Source of the DNA: Paraglomus occultum
Taxonomy: Eukaryota > Glomeromycota > Glomeromycetes > Paraglomerales > Paraglomeraceae
DNA: 23,496 nucleotides
Reading direction: 5' to 3'
Assembly: GCA_910592205.1 (NCBI GenBank)
Contig: CAJVPJ010000496.1
Span: 1-23,496 of the forward strand
Shown piece by piece: positions 19,701 to 23,496 of this stretch (positions are counted from its first letter, which is position 1; each line of letters begins with the position of its first letter). The position numbers were made by a program, and so were the translations under genes. Below the pieces are notes generated by a model that was not told the origin of the DNA, ran no database searches, and saw only the letters and a program-made list of their open reading frames with translations.

Positions 19701-20821
19701 GTTCATTTCAATCTTCATACATTGGAGCATCCATGTTTTTTGTCTATCTAAATTTGGTAAGTTTTTTTTTTAGTATAAGCATAACTTACTGATTAGAAAT
19801 CTAACGCAGTACTGTATCGATAGATTTTAAAGTTGCGAATTTTCGAAAAGCTTGGAATAGCGATTTTTATTATAATTGAGATAGTGTCGAATGTATACCG
19901 TTTTGTTCTCGCAATGGGAATAATGGTGCTCGCGTATACACACACTTACTGGATATTATTGGCTAATACGGAAGTTAAGAATACATTAGACGATAACAAT
20001 GCAGCGGCACAAGAATATTCTACTTTCCAACGAGGGTTACTTTCCACTTATTTCTTCGTGGTAAAGCATTGAATTTGTTATTATTATTAAGACAGCTCTT
20101 GTAGTATTTATTGATTATTATTAATATTTTTTGAATAGACTAATAATCTTGGATCACTCAGCGATGCTTTTGGAGATTCGACCATTGCAATATTTACGGT
20201 TGCGTTTTCAGTAATCAGTGTGTATATGTGGACAGTTTTGGTTGCTTTGATGACCAACGTTGTGGATGATTCTAGGACCGTTGCTAGAAACGCTTGGCTT
20301 AAACAAAGGGCAGAGGTAAAGCAAGAAGATATATTCAAAATAGTTTAATTTAGATAATTAATAGCCTGTTAATTAGTCGTCGATGATGTATCATGTAGGT
20401 TATCGTTGAGATTGAAATGTACTGGTTTACATCAAAGCAAAGAAAACGAAAGGATTACTTTCCGTCCTTGATATATTACTATGCAAGTCCCGATGCCATC
20501 GAGAAACGTAGAAAAAGAAGTCTGAAAGAAAAAGAACGAGAGGAGAAAAGACGAGGAAACGAGGAAATGGAAAGAGGAAAGATTGAAAGAAAAGAGCAAG
20601 AAGAGTTGGAAAGATTAAAAGGGATAGTAAGAGATCAATATAATGGGAAAGAAGATGCTTATCGTAAAGAAGTTCGCAAAATATTACAAGGCTTTCTCAC
20701 ATCGTTGTCAGCTAGTCTAGATGAAGAGACGGAAAGTTCCAGAATTGCAGATATAGTGGAAAAATTATTACAAGTGCGCAAAAACGAATTTGCAGTCTTT
20801 TTAGATATAGAGCATGACTAG
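16739..20821 (+). CDS. Copy C: WD40-like propeller fused to a TRP-type cation channel (7 exons)
   Basis: Exons are 16739-17042, 17141-17583, 17658-19127, 19211-19756, 19833-20060, 20139-20315 and 20399-20821. They sum to 3591 nt, or 1196 residues, with GT..AG introns of 74-98 nt at the same places as copy B. The first WD40-like blade starts near residue 25 and propeller-like sequence continues to about 500. An ankyrin-like helical part follows, then hydrophobic segments at about 809-831, 844-861, 880-899, 910-930 and 935-960, a pore-like loop before 1005 and a final long helix near 1010-1035. WLKQRAEVIVEIEMYWF resembles the TRPV-type region after S6. The tail (1057-1196) is a Lys/Glu/Arg coiled coil followed by a helical C-terminus, and looks like the ancestral tail. 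It begins with 18 extra residues because the ATG used by A and B is GTG here. This is the most complete copy. Confidence 0.88.
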
Positions 20822-21229
20822 TCAGATATTTAGGTTAGGTTATTAATTATAAGCAACGCACTAATATATTCTTTGTCGGCTGGCGCTTACTTTTTTTAAT
20901 CGAGTAACGTAGTTTCAGTTATATAGAGACACGATGTACATATTACGAATGGACAATTCTTTTTGAGTTTGTATTTAATAACGAGGATAATGAGTTTGCC
21001 TCTCTAATCTTTTCATTTGTGAAAGTATGCACACCTTATGATTACTCCAATTTCTAGTTAAACTGTTGCAAAATGTTTCAGACCTTCCCCCTTCCTCCAC
21101 GCATTGCCGATCGCAAATATGATTCACGCAATCTATCGTTGTTTTGCGTTTTTTTTTTAGTTTCTTAATTAATCTTAAACTACCATCGCTTAAATATAAT
21201 GCGTCTAGGCATTATGAATTTTGACTTGA
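20822..21229. other. 3' flank of copy C
   Basis: The first ~170 bp resemble the 3' flank of copy B (GTACATATTAC near 20936). The remainder is AT-rich with a T10-type run near 21150 and no recognisable feature. Confidence 0.4.
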
Positions 21230-22420
21230 TACTTCACAATAACTGCAACTTGCTAGATATAAGTAAAATCAAATCGTGGCGTTTCTATTGTCCTCACGCA
21301 TTATCACGAATTATCTTTAAATAATTTTACACCTTTATTCAGCTTTTTAATTCCATCGAATACCATCCCCAGTGTACCATTAGGACCTTTGTTGATAATT
21401 TTGTCTTTATCGAGAACTTAAGGTAGTTAATTCGTTCGCGTACTGCTTCATTTTGAATATGCAAATAAAGGTACTTACGTGGACTGAGATAATAAATTTT
21501 ACTTATCTGTTGATCAAAATGAGGTACGTAAACGTTTTGTGCTCAATCGTAACTGTAATGAACAGTAGTGTCAACGCTACAATAATTAGCTTTACAGCGT
21601 AATTATCATCTCCTGTTCTATTAATTTCATGTTTTCGTGGTTATACTTTCTCTCTCTAATTTGGCCTTTGACTAAGTAAATGTTCTTTTTAAAATTTTTG
21701 GTTTTTTTCTTTACGAGCATTATACTGTAGGTGGTTCCGAAACTGTTGGCATGTGTCACATAATCCGATTCTTGGACTAATGATTTGGAGATAAGGTGTT
21801 AATTAATGCCATAATAATAACTTGCGAAATGTAGAGATTTTAACAATTCTAAAGTGTTACCATTTTCAAGATCTGCGATAAAATTACGATAGACTGACTT
21901 GTAACTTGTTTCGGCTGGCAAAAGTGTAGGTGATTAAGCAATTCGGTTGGCGTTTCTACCGAAACTGGGTAATCCATGCATTTCGATGTAATTCTCAAAA
22001 ATTTTTTACAGCGGTAGCAACAGTTATATTAATGGTTATTTTGGTTTTTCATCGTGTTACTTTTTTTACATTACCATAAACACGAGAAATTATACTATTC
22101 GTTGCCAGACAATTCTAACCTTTTCGGAATAAGTGCGGCCATAATAATGACAAAACGGCGTATCGCAATCTCAATAATAAAAAGTTTTTTTATTAGTACG
22201 CATTTTTTAGGACATCGGCTGGCAGTTATTTCTCCACTATTCGTTGCTTTTGACTGGGTTATTAAATATGTGTCTTGTTTGGACCTAGAAAGAGCTTGAA
22301 ACGCCTCACGTAATTCAGCAAACCTTTCTCTCCGAATCTTTGTTGAGCAAACCTTTCTCTCCGAATCTTTGTTGAGCAAACCACATTGTAACCTATTTTC
22401 AAAAACTTTATCGTTTTTCG
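21230..22420 (-). pseudogene. Heavily broken transposon-like pseudogene (family with HGLPxxGR, DYAQ and DN..GQ motifs)
   Basis: Reading the minus strand from 22420 downwards and switching frames at each break gives an ordered series of coding-like blocks. These are RRERFAELREAFQALSRSKQ and LITQSKATNSGEITASR (22095-22379); YGNVKKV and ATAVKNF (about 22010-22070); ENYIEMHGLPSFGRNANR then SVYRNFIADLENGNTLELL (about 21785-21996); LCDTCQQFRNHL (about 21725-21760); then HYSYD, a stop and AQNVYVPHFDQQ (21507-21560). The series ends with GPNGTLGMVFDGI (21349-21387) and DNA, a stop and GQ (21288-21305). This order matches a large fungal and animal family of transposon-derived proteins with a DUF7869-like domain, recalled from memory. 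At least four stops and several frameshifts rule out function. Confidence 0.65.
22317..22382. repeat. Tandem duplication of 29 bp (2.3 copies)
   Basis: Units at 22317-22345 and 22346-22374 are identical, followed by 8 bases of a third. The unit lies inside the 5' part of the minus-strand pseudogene. Because 29 is not a multiple of three, it adds a frameshift. Confidence 0.9.
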
Positions 22421-23045
22421 CATTACAAAAACCGTTCTATTCGTTGTTTTTTATATACTGGTGATTCTATATATATATATATTTTTCAAATTTACTGTAG
22501 CGTTTGAACAAAGATTCTAAATGTGCAAGTTTTATTCACAAACGACAATCTAATATCAGTGTGTCATTATGCTACAGCCTGATCTTAGTAAAAAGTCGAT
22601 TACGAAAAACACCCAACTCTACATTATTGAAAGTTTGAAACAATTGTTTAGCATTCATTTTTTTTCTCCTTCAACTTTATCACATTACAAAAGCCTTTGC
22701 GTTATCTGAAATTGGCATTTGAACGCATAATAATATTTCTATCAATTTCCCCAACCAGCCGCTTAATCGTTACCCCACATTCAAAGTCTATAAGTACAAT
22801 CGACCCTCTTTATAGTCACCTTCTCTATAAGCACATCATATAAAAACCTCTGTATTAGAACACCATTTTGAGAACTAATTACTATGAAACTTATAGAAAC
22901 AACTCTCTATACAGTCACAACCTCTTTTTTATCAACGAAAGTTGCATTGTTCCCGACTGCGTGGCTGCGCTGATTTGTGCGATGTAACACAAGTGTTGAA
23001 GAAGGAACGTTTCGAACTTTGAATTCTTGAATTCAATCTATTACT
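22421..23045. other. AT-rich spacer before the right-edge gene
   Basis: A short TA run occurs at about 22470-22481. The segment 22797-22925 has phrases of the type ACCCTCTTTATAGTCACCTT and CTCTCTATACAGTCACAACC that recall pogo-type transposon ends, but no inverted partner is visible. The upstream region of the next gene has no clear TATA box. Confidence 0.35.
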
Positions 23046-23496
23046 ATGTCGTTAGCACCAGAGGCTGTTAATAATCCAGTCATTGGCAACTTGATCCAAT
23101 CCTGTTGCGCTCAACTTGAATGGATTCCTTACGAAGAAATCACCAACGTAAAGCCAACTCAAACTGACAACGTCTACTTCGCTATTCGCAAGTATCAAAC
23201 GGCGGTAATGCTGCTATTACTTGGAAGTAGCGAAGAATGCACACAAACACTTGTGAGTGAGTTGGCCAGAATATACTCACTTCCAACACACAAGTACAAT
23301 AAAGGTGTCAGTCAATATAGACGATACTCTGTATGGCTTAGTCATCGTAACTACCTCATAAAGGGGTTTACTAACTACAATAACAACTATTACATGGTTG
23401 CTCGTAAACGCTTTTACCACTGTTATTCTCTTTATGGCTTCTGCTCCACATGTGGAATACTCCGATGTAGTCCCGTGTGGTGCATTTGTGGTTATA
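23046..23496 (+). CDS. Partial gene with a Cys-rich ribbon, runs off the right edge
   Basis: The ATG at 23046 opens 150 codons without a stop to the window end. The first ~110 residues look helical and soluble (PVIGNLIQSCCAQLEWIPYE; RKYQTAVMLLLLGSSEECTQ). Then come FYHCYSLYGFCSTCGILRC and SPVWCICGY, a C-x2-C followed by C-x-C that could bind zinc. In Rhizophagus-type genomes, similar ribbons of the C..C...WC..C kind precede protein kinase-like domains, which would lie beyond the edge. That link is inference. Codon use is less AT-rich than in the neighbouring channel genes. No intron is needed within the visible part. Confidence 0.7.
   Translation, partial: MSLAPEAVNNPVIGNLIQSCCAQLEWIPYEEITNVKPTQTDNVYFAIRKYQTAVMLLLLGSSEECTQTLVSELARIYSLPTHKYNKGVSQYRRYSVWLSHRNYLIKGFTNYNNNYYMVARKRFYHCYSLYGFCSTCGILRCSPVWCICGY

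Noticed and set aside
21198-21217. Short palindrome ATAATGC..GCATTAT
   Set aside because: A 7-bp AT-rich stem is expected by chance and has no other terminator or operator context.
22470-22481. TA microsatellite
   Set aside because: It is too short to be informative in AT-rich DNA.
22797-22925. Possible pogo-type transposon end
   Set aside because: The CTCTTTATAGTCACC-type wording is suggestive, but no inverted partner or TA-bounded ends were found, so no element is called.
1-23496. CRISPR arrays, rRNA or tRNA genes
   Set aside because: No regularly spaced repeats beyond those listed and no cloverleaf or rRNA core sequence were recognised by eye. A tRNAscan run would settle tRNAs.

Overview
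The window looks like AT-rich eukaryotic nuclear DNA with short introns of about 73-107 nt and GT..AG splice sites. The gene families (a Helitron, a propeller-fused TRP-like channel family in tandem, a degenerate transposon-derived family, and a Cys-ribbon gene at the right edge) most resemble an arbuscular mycorrhizal fungus such as Rhizophagus. That assignment comes from memory of the families, not from a search.

Positions 1-6684 are the 3' part of a canonical Helitron on the + strand. It carries the Rep/helicase gene (open from the left edge, with one frameshift near 450-515), a nested TA-flanked pogo/Tigger-like element (3869-4594) with a decayed antisense transposase tail, and a second gene of two exons (5331-6365) predicted to encode a tandem OB-fold protein with a SUMO-linked tail. 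The element closes with a GC hairpin and CTAG followed by T.

Positions 6685-20821 are a tandem array of three copies of one gene family: an N-terminal WD40-like propeller, a short ankyrin-like helical part, a six-helix TRP-type channel and a charged C-terminal tail. Copy A (8011-8660) is a truncated pseudogene. Copies B (10691-14653) and C (16739-20821) both resolve into seven exons with matching intron positions and uninterrupted frames of 1146 and 1196 codons. Each copy has a related upstream block ending in a TATA box. The B and C channel region shares a 391-bp tract of complete identity that runs through an intron, suggesting recent gene conversion. Upstream blocks differ by a minisatellite (B), a roughly 600-bp insertion (C) and a TA-flanked inverted-repeat element between A and B.

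Positions 21230-22420 look empty because no long frame survives, but the minus strand holds a heavily broken pseudogene of a transposon-like family. A partial gene with a Cys-rich ribbon starts at 23046 and runs off the right edge.
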